Source: Xanthobacteraceae bacterium (GTDB lineage Bacteria > Pseudomonadota > Alphaproteobacteria > Rhizobiales > Xanthobacteraceae). Taken from it: a stretch of DNA of 64,000 nt. The notes beneath the pieces were generated by a model that was not told where the DNA came from, did not search any database, and saw only the letters and a program-made list of their open reading frames with translations. Location of the stretch: NCBI GenBank assembly GCA_019635585.1, contig JAHBZE010000001.1, positions 1,860,001 through 1,924,000 of the forward strand, written 5' to 3'. Positions 44,840 through 53,609 of this stretch are shown one piece after another (positions within the stretch are counted from its first letter, which is position 1; every line of letters begins with the position of its first letter). Made by a program: the position numbers and the translations under genes.

Positions 44840-47838
44840 TTCCCGTCCTTCTTGTCGGAAAGCATTTTTTCCTTCAGCGCCAGCAGCGAGGCGAAAGGCG
44901 AGTTCGGATCGATCGGCTTCTCTTTTCGCTCGACACGCGGCTTGAAGTTCGCCTGATCGCGTTTGCCGTGGTCCTTGCCGCGATCTTTCCGGTCCTTGCC
45001 GCGCTTGTCGCGGCGCTCGTGACGCGGGCGTTCCTCCTGCGGCGCCGCTTCCGGCGAAGCGCCGTCGGTTTTCGCTGCTTCCTTGCGCGGCTCGCGTTTT
45101 CTTTCCGGCCTGCGCTCGGGGCGCGGACGGCCGGGACGCCAGACTTCGATCACCGCAGGTTCGGCGGCGACGGAATCCGGAGCTGGCGGAGTCGCGTCGG
45201 CAATCGGTTGAATCTCCGCGCCGGTTGCAATCGGGGGAGCCGCGAGCGGGCCGGGCGCAGGCACTGCATCGGAGGTTGCTTCCGCGAGCGGCACGTCCGT
45301 CAACGGCGCTTCGGCCGGCACAGTGCCGGCGCTTTCCTGCGGAGCTGCTTCTCCCGGCTTCGCTTCGACCGGAGCAGGGCGGCGATCCATGCGGTAGCCG
45401 AGCGCTTTGAGGATCGAGGCGAAGTCCTCGCCGGCGCAGCCGACCAGCGAAGTCATGCCGACCGAAACCGTGAAGCCGAAGCCATCGATCGCGCCTTGCG
45501 GTTTTTCGCCGGACGCGCCCGGCTTCCAGGAAATCGCGGGACGAATGAGATCGGCGAGCCGCTCGAGAATGTCGACGCGCACGGCGCGCGTGCCGGCGAC
45601 GCGATAGCCCGCCGCGCGATAAAGCGACTTCTGGATTTCGCGGTCGTTCGGAATCGAGGTGCGCCCCGAGGCCGCGAGCGCGGGCAACTCGCTCATGCCT
45701 TTCTGCGAAAGGCCGCCGTGCTTCAGCGCCCAGAGAAGCAGCGCAAGCTGACGCGGCGCGGGCTTGAGCAGCGCCGGGACGTAAATGTGATAGGCGCCGA
45801 AGCGCACGCCGTATTTGCGGAGCGCGCCGCGCGCTTCCTGATCCAAGCCCTTCACTTCGTCGGCGACATTCACGCGGTCGAGCACGCCGAGCGCCTCGAC
45901 GAGCTGGAACGCGACGCCGCGCGCCATGCCGGTAATATCTTCGGCTCCGGTGAGGGCGTTCAGGGGCCCGAGCAGCTTTTCGACATGCGCGTCGAGCCAT
46001 TTATCGATGCGCGCTGCGACCTTGTCGCGCGAGGGGCCGGTGAGTTGCTCATCCGCGATCAGTTGCGCGCGGGGTTTGAGCGCGACATCGCCGGCGACGA
46101 GTTTTGCGACCGGCTCGCCGTTCCAGCGTACGAGCCCGTCGTTCGCGAGCACGATCTTGTCGTCGCCCGCCTTGTCGAGTTCTTCTGCGCGCTTTTCGAT
46201 TTCGCCGGCGAGTGCCTTCTGTGCCGCAGCCCGCAACGCTTTCGCGTCCTGCCCCGCGCCGGATGTGTCGGCCACGAATTCAAACCCTTGCAGGCGTCCG
46301 ATGGCGTGACCTTCTACGATCACTTCGCCGCTTTCTTTTACTTCAGTCTCCAAGCGCGTGTTCTCTCTTAAGCGCCGCATCAATACGCTGGTACGGCGGT
46401 CGACAAAGCGTTGGGTAAGGCGTTCATGCAATGCATCGGAGAGACGATCTTCGACGGCGCGCGTGATGCCTTGCCAGTGTTCCGGATCGCGTAACCAGTC
46501 GGGGCGGTTTGCCGCGAAGGTCCAGGTACGCACCTGCGCGATGCGGTTCGAAAGCGTGTCGATGTCGCCTTCAGGCCGGTCGGCAAGGGCCACCTGTTCG
46601 GCGATCCAATCGGCGGGGATGCTACCCTCCCGCATCAAAAATCCATAGAGGGTCAGCACCAATTCGGAATGGGCGGCGGGTGCGACCTTTCGGTAATCGG
46701 GAATCTGACACACGGCCCAGAGCTTGCGGATGGCGTCCGGCGTGGTTGCGAGATCCATGATTTCCGGATCGCGCGAGGCGCGTTCCAGTACCTGAAGATC
46801 GTCTGCAACCGGCGCGCGGGTCAGGCCTTCCTCGCGCGGGATGATCGCAAGGCTCGCCTCGAGCGCGCGCAGCGACGAGAAATCGAGATCGTGGTTGCGC
46901 CATTGCAGCACGCGCACCGGCTCGAAGGTGTGCGTCTCGAGCCGCTCCACCAGATCGGCTTCGAATGGCGCGCAGCGCCCGGTGGTGCCGAAGGTGCCGT
47001 CGCGTTGTGCGCGACCGGCGCGGCCCGCGATCTGCGCCATTTCCGCTGCCGATAATTGCCGGAACTGATAGCCGTCGAATTTGCGGTCGGATGCGAAGGC
47101 GATGTGATCGACGTCAAGATTGAGTCCCATGCCGATCGCGTCGGTCGCGATCAGGTAATCGACGTCGCCGGATTGGAACAGTTCGACCTGCGCGTTGCGG
47201 GTGCGGGGCGAGAGCGCGCCGAGCACGACCGCGGCACCGCCGGACTGGCGGCGGATCAGTTCCGCGATCGCGTAGACCTCGTCGGCGGAGAAGGCGACAA
47301 TCGCCGAACGGCGCGGAAGCCGTGTGAGTTTTTTCTCGCCCGCAAAAGTCAGCATCGAAAGCCGCGGCCGCTGGATCACGTCCATGCCGGGCAGGAGCTT
47401 GCCCAGAATGGTGCGCACGGTGGCCGCACCCAGGAGCCAGGTTTCCTCGCGGCCGCGCAGGTTCAGAATGCGGTCGGTGAAGAGGTGTCCGCGCTCGAAG
47501 TCGGCCGCGAGCTGCACTTCGTCGACTGCCACGAACGCAACGTCCAGATCCTTCGGCATCGCTTCCACGGTCGAGACCCAGTAGCGCGGATTTTTGGGGC
47601 GGATTTTCTCTTCGCCCGTGATCAGCGCGACGTTCTCCGCGCCCACGCGCGCGACGCAGCGCTGATAGACTTCGCGCGCGAGCAGGCGCAGCGGCAGGCC
47701 GATCATGCCGCTCGAATGCGCGAGCATCCGGTCGATCGCCAGATGCGTCTTGCCGGTATTGGTCGGCCCGAGCACGGCAGTGACGCCGCGCCCGCGGCGC
47801 GATGGATCGGCGAGATTGCGGGGTGAAATTTTCAGCAA
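44836..47838 (-). CDS. Suv3-like DExH helicase with C-terminal low-complexity tail
   Basis: A 1000-residue helicase. Walker A GPTNTGKTH is at about 24-32, with GLPLRLLAREVYQR, the DEVQ box in FVAVDEVQLAADFERGH, and YLIATDAIGMGLNLDV plus QIAGRAGRAQRDGTF of the second RecA domain. This is the SUPV3L1-like RNA/DNA helicase of alphaproteobacteria and mitochondria, usually acting with exonucleases in RNA turnover. Residues from about 790 on are Pro/Ala/Glu and then Arg/Lys-rich (RPERRPERKREPRKE), likely disordered. It forms an operon with S4, and possibly fdxA and carD. Confidence 0.92.
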   Translation of the reverse strand: MLKISPRNLADPSRRGRGVTAVLGPTNTGKTHLAIDRMLAHSSGMIGLPLRLLAREVYQRCVARVGAENVALITGEEKIRPKNPRYWVSTVEAMPKDLDVAFVAVDEVQLAADFERGHLFTDRILNLRGREETWLLGAATVRTILGKLLPGMDVIQRPRLSMLTFAGEKKLTRLPRRSAIVAFSADEVYAIAELIRRQSGGAAVVLGALSPRTRNAQVELFQSGDVDYLIATDAIGMGLNLDVDHIAFASDRKFDGYQFRQLSAAEMAQIAGRAGRAQRDGTFGTTGRCAPFEADLVERLETHTFEPVRVLQWRNHDLDFSSLRALEASLAIIPREEGLTRAPVADDLQVLERASRDPEIMDLATTPDAIRKLWAVCQIPDYRKVAPAAHSELVLTLYGFLMREGSIPADWIAEQVALADRPEGDIDTLSNRIAQVRTWTFAANRPDWLRDPEHWQGITRAVEDRLSDALHERLTQRFVDRRTSVLMRRLRENTRLETEVKESGEVIVEGHAIGRLQGFEFVADTSGAGQDAKALRAAAQKALAGEIEKRAEELDKAGDDKIVLANDGLVRWNGEPVAKLVAGDVALKPRAQLIADEQLTGPSRDKVAARIDKWLDAHVEKLLGPLNALTGAEDITGMARGVAFQLVEALGVLDRVNVADEVKGLDQEARGALRKYGVRFGAYHIYVPALLKPAPRQLALLLWALKHGGLSQKGMSELPALAASGRTSIPNDREIQKSLYRAAGYRVAGTRAVRVDILERLADLIRPAISWKPGASGEKPQGAIDGFGFTVSVGMTSLVGCAGEDFASILKALGYRMDRRPAPVEAKPGEAAPQESAGTVPAEAPLTDVPLAEATSDAVPAPGPLAAPPIATGAEIQPIADATPPAPDSVAAEPAVIEVWRPGRPRPERRPERKREPRKEAAKTDGASPEAAPQEERPRHERRDKRGKDRKDRGKDHGKRDQANFKPRVERKEKPIDPNSPFASLLALKEKMLSDKKDGN

Positions 47839-47911
47839 GGCTTTCGCCTGTTTCCTTACGCGAACTGTATCGTTTCGTTACAAGTTGAATCGATTTTGCG
47901 GATTTCCGTTA

Positions 47912-47968
47912 AGGATTGGAACGCGCTCTGAACGAATCGCGTCCGAATCACCGACTCTCGATGGTTTC
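47912..47968 (+). repeat. 57-bp imperfect direct repeat, copy 1
   Basis: Matches 48167-48224 with one gap and about ten differences; the 22-nt core at 47928-47949 is identical in both. It contains three GANTC sites (47934, 47945, 47953). Confidence 0.85.
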
Positions 47969-48166
47969 CCGCTGTGTTCACGCCGCATGTAGTTCTCCGC
48001 GCGCGATATGCCACTAACTTTTCGGCATTCCGGTCATCCTGCCGCGCGCGAGGCCATCGCCAAACGTTAATTTCGTCGCAGGGAGCGGTACGATTCAGTC
48101 ATGAGTCTCATGTACTTGCCCTGTCCTCTTTTGCGACAACTTCAAGCCGGATCGTGCGCGCGCGGT

Positions 48167-48224
48167 AGGATTCGGAACGAGTCCTGAACGAATCGCGTCC
48201 GAATCGCTGACTCGGGACGGTTTC
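48167..48224 (+). repeat. 57-bp imperfect direct repeat, copy 2
   Basis: Partner of 47912-47968; the identical core is at 48184-48205. It contains five GANTC sites (48169, 48179, 48190, 48201, 48209). Centres of the two copies are 255 bp apart. Confidence 0.85.
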
Positions 48225-48339
48225 GAGATTCGTTCTCACCAGATGTCGTGTCTGTGGATCGCACAAACACGAGATAACCGCTTTCGTTTTGCCGGCGCGC
48301 GGCGCGAGCGCCTGAAATCCTTAACAGGCCGCTTGGGCG

Positions 48340-49140
48340 CTATTGCGTACTCGTTTTGAAGCGCGTCGCCTCGACAGTGAAGGTGCCGATCATGCTCGAG
48401 ACCGATGCGCGGACCGGTACGAGCACGCGTGTGCCGGGTACCGGTGCAAGCCACACGAACATGTCGCGGTTCTCCGCCATCTGCCGCACTGTGTCGCGGT
48501 CGCGATGGCCTGCGATCGGCACATAACGCGCCTGGCAGACCAATACCGGGCCGGCATAGCCCTCGATTTTCTTCGGCGCTTTCTCGGTGCGCACATAAGC
48601 GAGCACAACATCGAAGCGGTAGCGCCCGTCGAATATCGGAAGCGTGCGGTTGCAAGATTCCGGACTGAGCAACTCACCCTTGGGCGCCACGAGCGCTAAC
48701 ATGGCGCTTAAAGGATCGACGACGTCGGTTCGGGTTTTGCTGGTGATAGGCACGCGATTTGGATCGGCATTGTTGCGCGGCGGGTCGATCGAAATTTTCT
48801 TCGCAAAGCCGTTTTCGACCTCCAGTTCGATTTTTTCGTCGTGCTTGCCGGTTCGCAGGCGCGCGGAGAACATGCTCGCGATCACGCGATTGGCCTTGAA
48901 AGAGCCGCGCACGTTCGCCGAGCCTTCACCCTTGGAGATGATCCGGAACAGTCCCGAAGACTTGGCGCTGCCCGAGGCGACGAAGCCTTCCTTGTCGAAA
49001 TCGACGGTTACGACCGCGCGGCCCACGGGAAGGCCGGTGAGATAGACGCCATAGGCGACTTCGAGCCGGGTTTCGACGGCGGCGCAGGTGCCGTGGGCTG
49101 CAAGAAGCAGGGCGGCGGCAAATACAGCGATGCGGCGCAT
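48340..49140 (-). CDS. DUF3108 protein, paralogue A
   Basis: A 266-residue secreted protein. The signal peptide is residues 1-20 (MRRIAVFAAALLLAAHG). The mature part shows the DUF3108 pattern: YGVYLTGLPVGRAVVTVDF, SSGLFRIISKGEGSANVRGS, VPITSKTRTDVVDPLSAMLA, and GPVLVCQARYVPIAGHRD at about 195-212. These proteins are periplasmic and uncharacterised. ATG 49140 is taken because it matches the paralogue start; the frame is open to 49182. Confidence 0.87.
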   Translation of the reverse strand: MRRIAVFAAALLLAAHGTCAAVETRLEVAYGVYLTGLPVGRAVVTVDFDKEGFVASGSAKSSGLFRIISKGEGSANVRGSFKANRVIASMFSARLRTGKHDEKIELEVENGFAKKISIDPPRNNADPNRVPITSKTRTDVVDPLSAMLALVAPKGELLSPESCNRTLPIFDGRYRFDVVLAYVRTEKAPKKIEGYAGPVLVCQARYVPIAGHRDRDTVRQMAENRDMFVWLAPVPGTRVLVPVRASVSSMIGTFTVEATRFKTSTQ

Positions 49141-49214
49141 CTCGGACGAATTTCCTGTCCAGCCAGGAAGGCCGGGTAGCAAATCCTTCCGCCGGATCGG
49201 GGCGAATTTACGCT

Positions 49215-50027
49215 CTAGCGCGGGGTCGGGCCGGTCTGAAAGCGCGTTGCTTCAACCACCATCGTGCCGATCGGGGTAGCGATCGAAACTTTGATCGGGA
49301 CCAGTGCACGGGTGCCCGCGACCGGCGCCAGCCAGACGAACAGGTTGCGGTTATTGGCAAGCTCGCGCACCTGTGGCCGGTCGGTGCGGTGGCCCGCGAT
49401 CGGCACATAGCGCGCCTGACAGACGAGCACCGGACCTGTGTAGCCCTCGACCTTCTTCGGCGCGCCTTCGGTGCGCGCATAAGAAAGTACGACGTCATAG
49501 CGGAAGCGCGCGTCGAAGATCGGCAGCGTGCGATTGCAGGATTCCGGGCTCAGCGCGTCGCCGGGGGCTGCGACCAGCACGAGGCCCGCGCTCAAGGGAT
49601 CGACGACATTGGTGCGTGCGGCGCTCGTGATCGGCACGCGATTGATATCGAGATCCTTCGGCGGCGGCAGAACCGAAAATTCCTTCGCAAATCCGTTCTC
49701 GACGGTGATGTCGACCTTCTCGTCGCGGTCGACCGAGTGTGACTGCATCGAATAGAGGCTGGAAATGACGCGGTTGTTCGCGAACGAGCCGCGCACCGTG
49801 GAGGTGCCTTCGCCTTTTGAGATCATGCGGACGAGGCCGGTGAACTTGGCGCTGCCCGCGGCGGCGTAGCCCGCCTCGTTGAGGTCGACGATGATTGCGC
49901 CCTGACCGATCGGGATACCGGTCAGATAGACCGAATAGGCCGCGTTCAGGCGGGTCTGCGCGAATGCGGCAGGCGTCGAGGCTGCGAGGAGCAGGAGCGC
50001 GGCGGCGGAAACGGCGAGGCGGCGCAT
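49215..50027 (-). CDS. DUF3108 protein, paralogue B
   Basis: A 270-residue secreted protein, clearly homologous to the next gene downstream over its whole length: YSVYLTGIPIGQGAIIVDL, VRMISKGEGTSTVRGSF, VVDPLSAGLVLV, GPVLVCQARYVPIAGHR. The signal peptide is about residues 1-23 (MRRLAVSAAALLLLAAS). It lies upstream of paralogue A with a 74-bp gap, a tandem duplication. ATG 50027 is preferred over 50105. Function unknown. Confidence 0.87.
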   Translation of the reverse strand: MRRLAVSAAALLLLAASTPAAFAQTRLNAAYSVYLTGIPIGQGAIIVDLNEAGYAAAGSAKFTGLVRMISKGEGTSTVRGSFANNRVISSLYSMQSHSVDRDEKVDITVENGFAKEFSVLPPPKDLDINRVPITSAARTNVVDPLSAGLVLVAAPGDALSPESCNRTLPIFDARFRYDVVLSYARTEGAPKKVEGYTGPVLVCQARYVPIAGHRTDRPQVRELANNRNLFVWLAPVAGTRALVPIKVSIATPIGTMVVEATRFQTGPTPR

Positions 50028-50362
50028 GGCGGATTGGGCTTTCCTGTTCTTGGGTCCGAAGACCGGCAGAGCGCGATTCAAAAGCGATTCACTTGCAGGA
50101 ATCATAGCAAATCCTGCGGTTCGCGCCGGATTTCCGGGGTTCCCCCGACGTGCTCCCCGTGAAGAAAATTTGAGTCTTAACTGTGGCCCGGACAACGGGC
50201 GGGCCGCCGGTCAGCCGCCTCTGCTATGGCCAGGTCAGGTAAATCCCACTTGGCTTGACGCCCTTGGCCCCCCTCACTATGGAGATGCCTCGCTTTTACC
50301 CCTTTACAGGCGGCGGCGGGCCAAAACCCCGGCGGATCGCCTTTGACTGCAAGGATTTTACG
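50028..50362. promoter_or_regulatory. rpmB: 335-bp divergent intergenic region with rpmB promoter and leader
   Basis: TTGACG at 50255-50260, 17-nt spacer, TATGGA at 50278-50283: a good sigma70-type promoter for rpmB about 80 nt ahead of the start codon. The left part has GANTC sites at 50075, 50086 and 50099, close to paralogue B, and another at 50172. No gene is seen in this gap. Confidence 0.65.
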
Positions 50363-50653
50363 ATGTCTCGGCGCTGCGAACTGACCGGCAAGGGCGTGCT
50401 CGTCGGCCACAAGGTCAGCCACTCCAACATCAAGACCAAGCGGCGCTTCCTGCCGAACCTCGTCAACGTGACGATGCAGAGCGAAGCGCTGAAGCAGAAC
50501 GTGCGCCTGCGCGTCAGCACCAATGCGCTGAAGTCGGTCGATCATAACGGCGGCCTCGACGCCTATCTCCTGAAGGCCCGCGACGGAAATCTGTCGTCGC
50601 GCGCGCTGCTTCTGAAGAAGAAGATCAAGAAAAAGCTCGCCGAAGCGAGCTGA
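50363..50653 (+). CDS. rpmB: 50S ribosomal protein L28
   Basis: A 96-residue protein beginning [20 protein letters not shown], with the L28 signature [13 protein letters not shown] and a basic C-terminal tail, [17 protein letters not shown]. It is the 96-100 aa alphaproteobacterial form. AAGGA lies 8 nt before ATG 50363; the open frame upstream is leader. A strong terminator follows within 25 nt. Confidence 0.97.
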   Translation: MSRRCELTGKGVLVGHKVSHSNIKTKRRFLPNLVNVTMQSEALKQNVRLRVSTNALKSVDHNGGLDAYLLKARDGNLSSRALLLKKKIKKKLAEAS

Positions 50654-50674
50654 TCGCCGCGAAATACGGATTTG

Positions 50675-50704
50675 AAAAACCCGCCTTTTATCGGCGGGTT
50701 TTTT
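50675..50704 (+). terminator. Intrinsic terminator after rpmB
   Basis: An 11-bp stem (50675-50685 with 50693-50703: AAAAA-CCCGCC with GGCGGG-TTTTT) closes a 7-nt loop. The hairpin overlaps the stop codon of the convergent phytase-like gene (50703-50705). Confidence 0.92.
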
Positions 50705-51713
50705 ATTGCCGCCAGACGAAGCGGAGCAGCATGCTCCGCTGGAAGAAATTGAAATTGTTGTCCGACATCAGCGTGAGCAGGATTTCTCCGTTCGCGCCCT
50801 TGGTGATCGCGAGCGCTTCCATGTTGTCGATCTCGAAATTGGAATCGGCCTCGATCAGCACCTTGCCTTCCACCAGCGCGCCGGGGCGGATTTCGGAAAG
50901 CGGGATCGCGCGGATGAGCATGTGGATGCCGGTCAGAAAGCGATAGTAGCGCTCGAGAATAACGAGATGTCCGCTCGGCGAGATCGCGGCGTCGCTGATT
51001 TCGAACTGATCGGTGCGCTTCACCGCGAATGTGCCCGGCGTACCGCCGCCGATGATGAAGGCGATGATGTTGCCGTTCTCATCGAGTCCGCGCTCGGAGA
51101 TCGCAAGCAACGCGCCGCCAAGCGGCATGCTGCGCGGCACGAAGGCGAGCGCTTCCAGTCCCTGATTGAACGGCAGCCTGCGGATGCCGCTTGGTGCCGG
51201 AATCGGAATGCCGCGCGCGGTCATGCCTTCGGAGAGGCGATAGCGCAGAACCTGGTTCGCGCGTTCGATGCCGATATAGAGGGTATCGCCGTCGGCGGCG
51301 ATCGACTCGGTGTCGAACCATTTGCGCGAAGCGAGCGTGCGGCCATCGGGTCCGCGCATCGGCGCCATTTCGGCCTGCTCGATGCCGATAATGCGATTGC
51401 CGTCGAAGCGGAATTTTCCGCGCAGCCAGAAGGCGCGGTCGGAATGCGCGACGAAGCTCGCGCCGTCGGAGAGAATATGCAGGCCCGAGATGCCACCGAA
51501 ATGTTTGAACTTCGACTGCAGTACGAGGCCGCCGACGAATTCGAGTTCGCCGAAGCGCGCGGGCTTCGGGTCGCGCTTGTCGAAGCCTGCGACTTCGCGC
51601 GCGGTGATTTCGATTTTTTCGGCAGAGTCGGTCTTTTGCGCCGCCGCCGGAAATGCATGAACTGCTGACGCGGCGATCAGCGCGAAAATTCCGCAACGGA
51701 GCGCGAAGCGCAT
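50703..51713 (-). CDS. Esterase-like phytase-family secreted protein
   Basis: A 336-residue protein with a signal peptide (cleavage after about residue 25, AFPAAAQK). The mature part matches the esterase-like/phytase beta-propeller family (PF13449): GISGLHILSDGASFVAHSDR, WFDTESIAADGDTLYIGIER, GLEALAFVPRS and DNMEALAITKGANGEILLTL. Phosphatase or esterase activity is not certain. It abuts the cobT stop (ATG 51713, stop 51714) and so may be read from the cob transcript, without any obvious functional link. Confidence 0.85.
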   Translation of the reverse strand: MRFALRCGIFALIAASAVHAFPAAAQKTDSAEKIEITAREVAGFDKRDPKPARFGELEFVGGLVLQSKFKHFGGISGLHILSDGASFVAHSDRAFWLRGKFRFDGNRIIGIEQAEMAPMRGPDGRTLASRKWFDTESIAADGDTLYIGIERANQVLRYRLSEGMTARGIPIPAPSGIRRLPFNQGLEALAFVPRSMPLGGALLAISERGLDENGNIIAFIIGGGTPGTFAVKRTDQFEISDAAISPSGHLVILERYYRFLTGIHMLIRAIPLSEIRPGALVEGKVLIEADSNFEIDNMEALAITKGANGEILLTLMSDNNFNFFQRSMLLRFVWRQ

Positions 51714-53597
51714 TCAGTGCAGGCGGCGTTTGCCGCGCGAAGGCGCCGGCGCTTTTTCTTCGAACAACTCAGCGAGCTTTTCCGTCATGGCACCGCCGAG
51801 TTCTTCGGCGTCCACGATCGTGACCGCCCGGCGGTAATAGCGCGTGACGTCGTGGCCGATGCCGATCGCGATCAGTTCGACCGGCGAGCGGGTTTCGATT
51901 TCCTCGATGATCCAGCGCAAATGCCGTTCGAGATAATTGCCGGGGTTTACCGAAAGCGTGGAGTCGTCGACCGGCGCGCCGTCGGAAATCATCATCAGAA
52001 TCTTGCGCTGCTCGGGGCGGGCCAACAGTCTCTTATGCGCCCAGTCGAGCGCCTCGCCGTCGATGTTCTCTTTGAGCAAACCCTCGCGCATCATCAGGCC
52101 GAGGTTCTTGCGCGCGCGCCGCCACGGCGCATCCGCCGACTTGTAGATGATGTGGCGAAGGTCGTTGAGCCGTCCCGGCGATTGCGGCTTGTTCGCTGCC
52201 AACCACGCTTCGCGTGACTGCCCGCCCTTCCACGCGCGGGTGGTGAAGCCCAAAATCTCGACCTTCACGCCGCAGCGCTCGAGCGTGCGCGCAAGAATGT
52301 CGGCGCAGGTCGCGGCGACCGTGATCGGCCGGCCGCGCATCGAGCCGGAATTGTCGAGCAAGAGCGTGACGACCGTGTCGCGGAAATCCGTGTCGCGCTC
52401 GTGCTTGAAGGAAAGCGGCTGGTAGGGATCGGTGACCACGCGCGAAAGCCGCGCGGGATCGAGGATGCCTTCCTCGAGATCGAAGTCCCAGGCGCGGTTT
52501 TGCTGCGCCATCAGGCGGCGCTGCAAACGGTTCGCGAGGCGGGCGACCACACCCTGCAAATGCTGGATCTGCTTGTCGAGATAGGAGCGCAGCCGCGAGA
52601 GTTCTTCGGCATCGCAGAGCTCTTCCGCGCCGATGGTCTCGTCGAATTTCATCGTATAGGCGCGATAATCCGGACCGCGCGGTTCGTTCGGCAGTTGATG
52701 CTTCGGACGCCACGGCTCGCCGGCCTCTTCGGAGTCGCCCTGATCCATGTCGTCGGGACGGTCGGCGGGCGGCGCGTCGTCGGATTCCGCAGCTTGCTCC
52801 TCTTGCTGGTCGGCGGAGAGTTCCGCGTCTTCCTGCGCGGACTGTTCGCTCGCGTCGTCCTGTTCGGCCTGACCCTGATCGTTCTGCGAATTGTCTTCGC
52901 CTGCGCCGTCTTCTTCGTCCTGATCGTCCTCGTCCTGCTCGTTGGTGCGGTCTTCGCCCATGTCGAGCGAGGTGAGCAGATCGTGGATCGCTTCGGCAAA
53001 GCCGCGCTGGTTGTTGATCTCGCCCGCGAGCCGGTCGAGATCGCGGTCGGCACGCTTCTCGATGAAATCGCGCCACAACTCGACGACCTTCTTCGCGCCC
53101 GACGGCGGCTTCTGTCCGGTGAGACGCTCGCGCACAATCATCGCGATCGCGTCTTCGAGCGGCGCGTCGGCGCGGTCGGTGATCTCCTCGTAACTGCCGC
53201 GGTGATAGCGGTCCTCGAGCATCGCGGAGAGATTCTGCGCGACCCCCGACATCCGGCGCGAGCCGATCGCTTCCACGCGCGCCTGCTCGACCGCTTCAAA
53301 TACCGAGCGGGCGTTCTCGCCCTGCGGCAACATCTTTTTATGAATCTGCGGGTTGTGCATCGCAAGCCGCAGCGCCATCGAATCCGCGTGCCCGCGCAGG
53401 ATCGCGGCGTCGGCCTTAGTCATGCGCCGCGGCGGCTCGGGCAGCCGCGCACGCTCGGAATTGAGCGCGGGCTTTTCGGCGGCGTAGTTCACCTCAAGTT
53501 CGGGCTTGCCCGCGATCGCGCGCAACGTCGTTGCGACCGCGCGCTTGAAGGGCTCGGTCGGGCTTTCGGTATTTTTCCCCTTGATGGGAGCCGACAT
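51714..53597 (-). CDS. cobT: Cobaltochelatase subunit CobT
   Basis: A 627-residue protein of the usual length. An N-terminal helical part is followed by a long acidic, Gln/Glu/Asp-rich linker (about 215-300) and a C-terminal von Willebrand A domain with the MIDAS sequence [12 protein letters not shown] at about 412-423. With CobS it forms the AAA chaperone complex of aerobic cobaltochelatase, which, with CobN, inserts Co(II) into hydrogenobyrinic acid a,c-diamide. It is 12 nt after cobS. CobN is not in the window. Confidence 0.95.
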   Translation of the reverse strand: MSAPIKGKNTESPTEPFKRAVATTLRAIAGKPELEVNYAAEKPALNSERARLPEPPRRMTKADAAILRGHADSMALRLAMHNPQIHKKMLPQGENARSVFEAVEQARVEAIGSRRMSGVAQNLSAMLEDRYHRGSYEEITDRADAPLEDAIAMIVRERLTGQKPPSGAKKVVELWRDFIEKRADRDLDRLAGEINNQRGFAEAIHDLLTSLDMGEDRTNEQDEDDQDEEDGAGEDNSQNDQGQAEQDDASEQSAQEDAELSADQQEEQAAESDDAPPADRPDDMDQGDSEEAGEPWRPKHQLPNEPRGPDYRAYTMKFDETIGAEELCDAEELSRLRSYLDKQIQHLQGVVARLANRLQRRLMAQQNRAWDFDLEEGILDPARLSRVVTDPYQPLSFKHERDTDFRDTVVTLLLDNSGSMRGRPITVAATCADILARTLERCGVKVEILGFTTRAWKGGQSREAWLAANKPQSPGRLNDLRHIIYKSADAPWRRARKNLGLMMREGLLKENIDGEALDWAHKRLLARPEQRKILMMISDGAPVDDSTLSVNPGNYLERHLRWIIEEIETRSPVELIAIGIGHDVTRYYRRAVTIVDAEELGGAMTEKLAELFEEKAPAPSRGKRRLH

Positions 53598-53609
53598 GGG
53601 TTCTTTACG

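Larger units (their letters stand above)
47839..48339. promoter_or_regulatory. 500-bp non-coding region with a GANTC cluster upstream of the helicase
   Basis: No gene is seen here. GANTC sites begin at 47887, 47934, 47945, 47953, 48092, 48103, 48169, 48179, 48190, 48201, 48209 and 48227, so 12 in about 345 bp. By hand, random expectation at about 62% GC is near 1. Several lie 10-11 bp apart, about one helical turn. GANTC is the CcrM methylation target in alphaproteobacteria, and GcrA is a methylation-sensitive regulator in Caulobacter. This is likely the promoter of the minus-strand helicase; the exact function is unknown. Confidence 0.6.

Noticed and set aside
44840-46371. Very long open frames on the strand opposite the helicase and in other frames (for example 514 codons at 44827-46371)
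   Set aside because: GC-rich codon-position shadow of the helicase; the translation is Arg/Gly/Ala-rich with no family pattern and no RBS.
50255-50362. N-terminal extension of L28 from 50255
   Set aside because: L28 is 96 residues in this group and the conserved [10 protein letters not shown] begins at 50363 with its own RBS.
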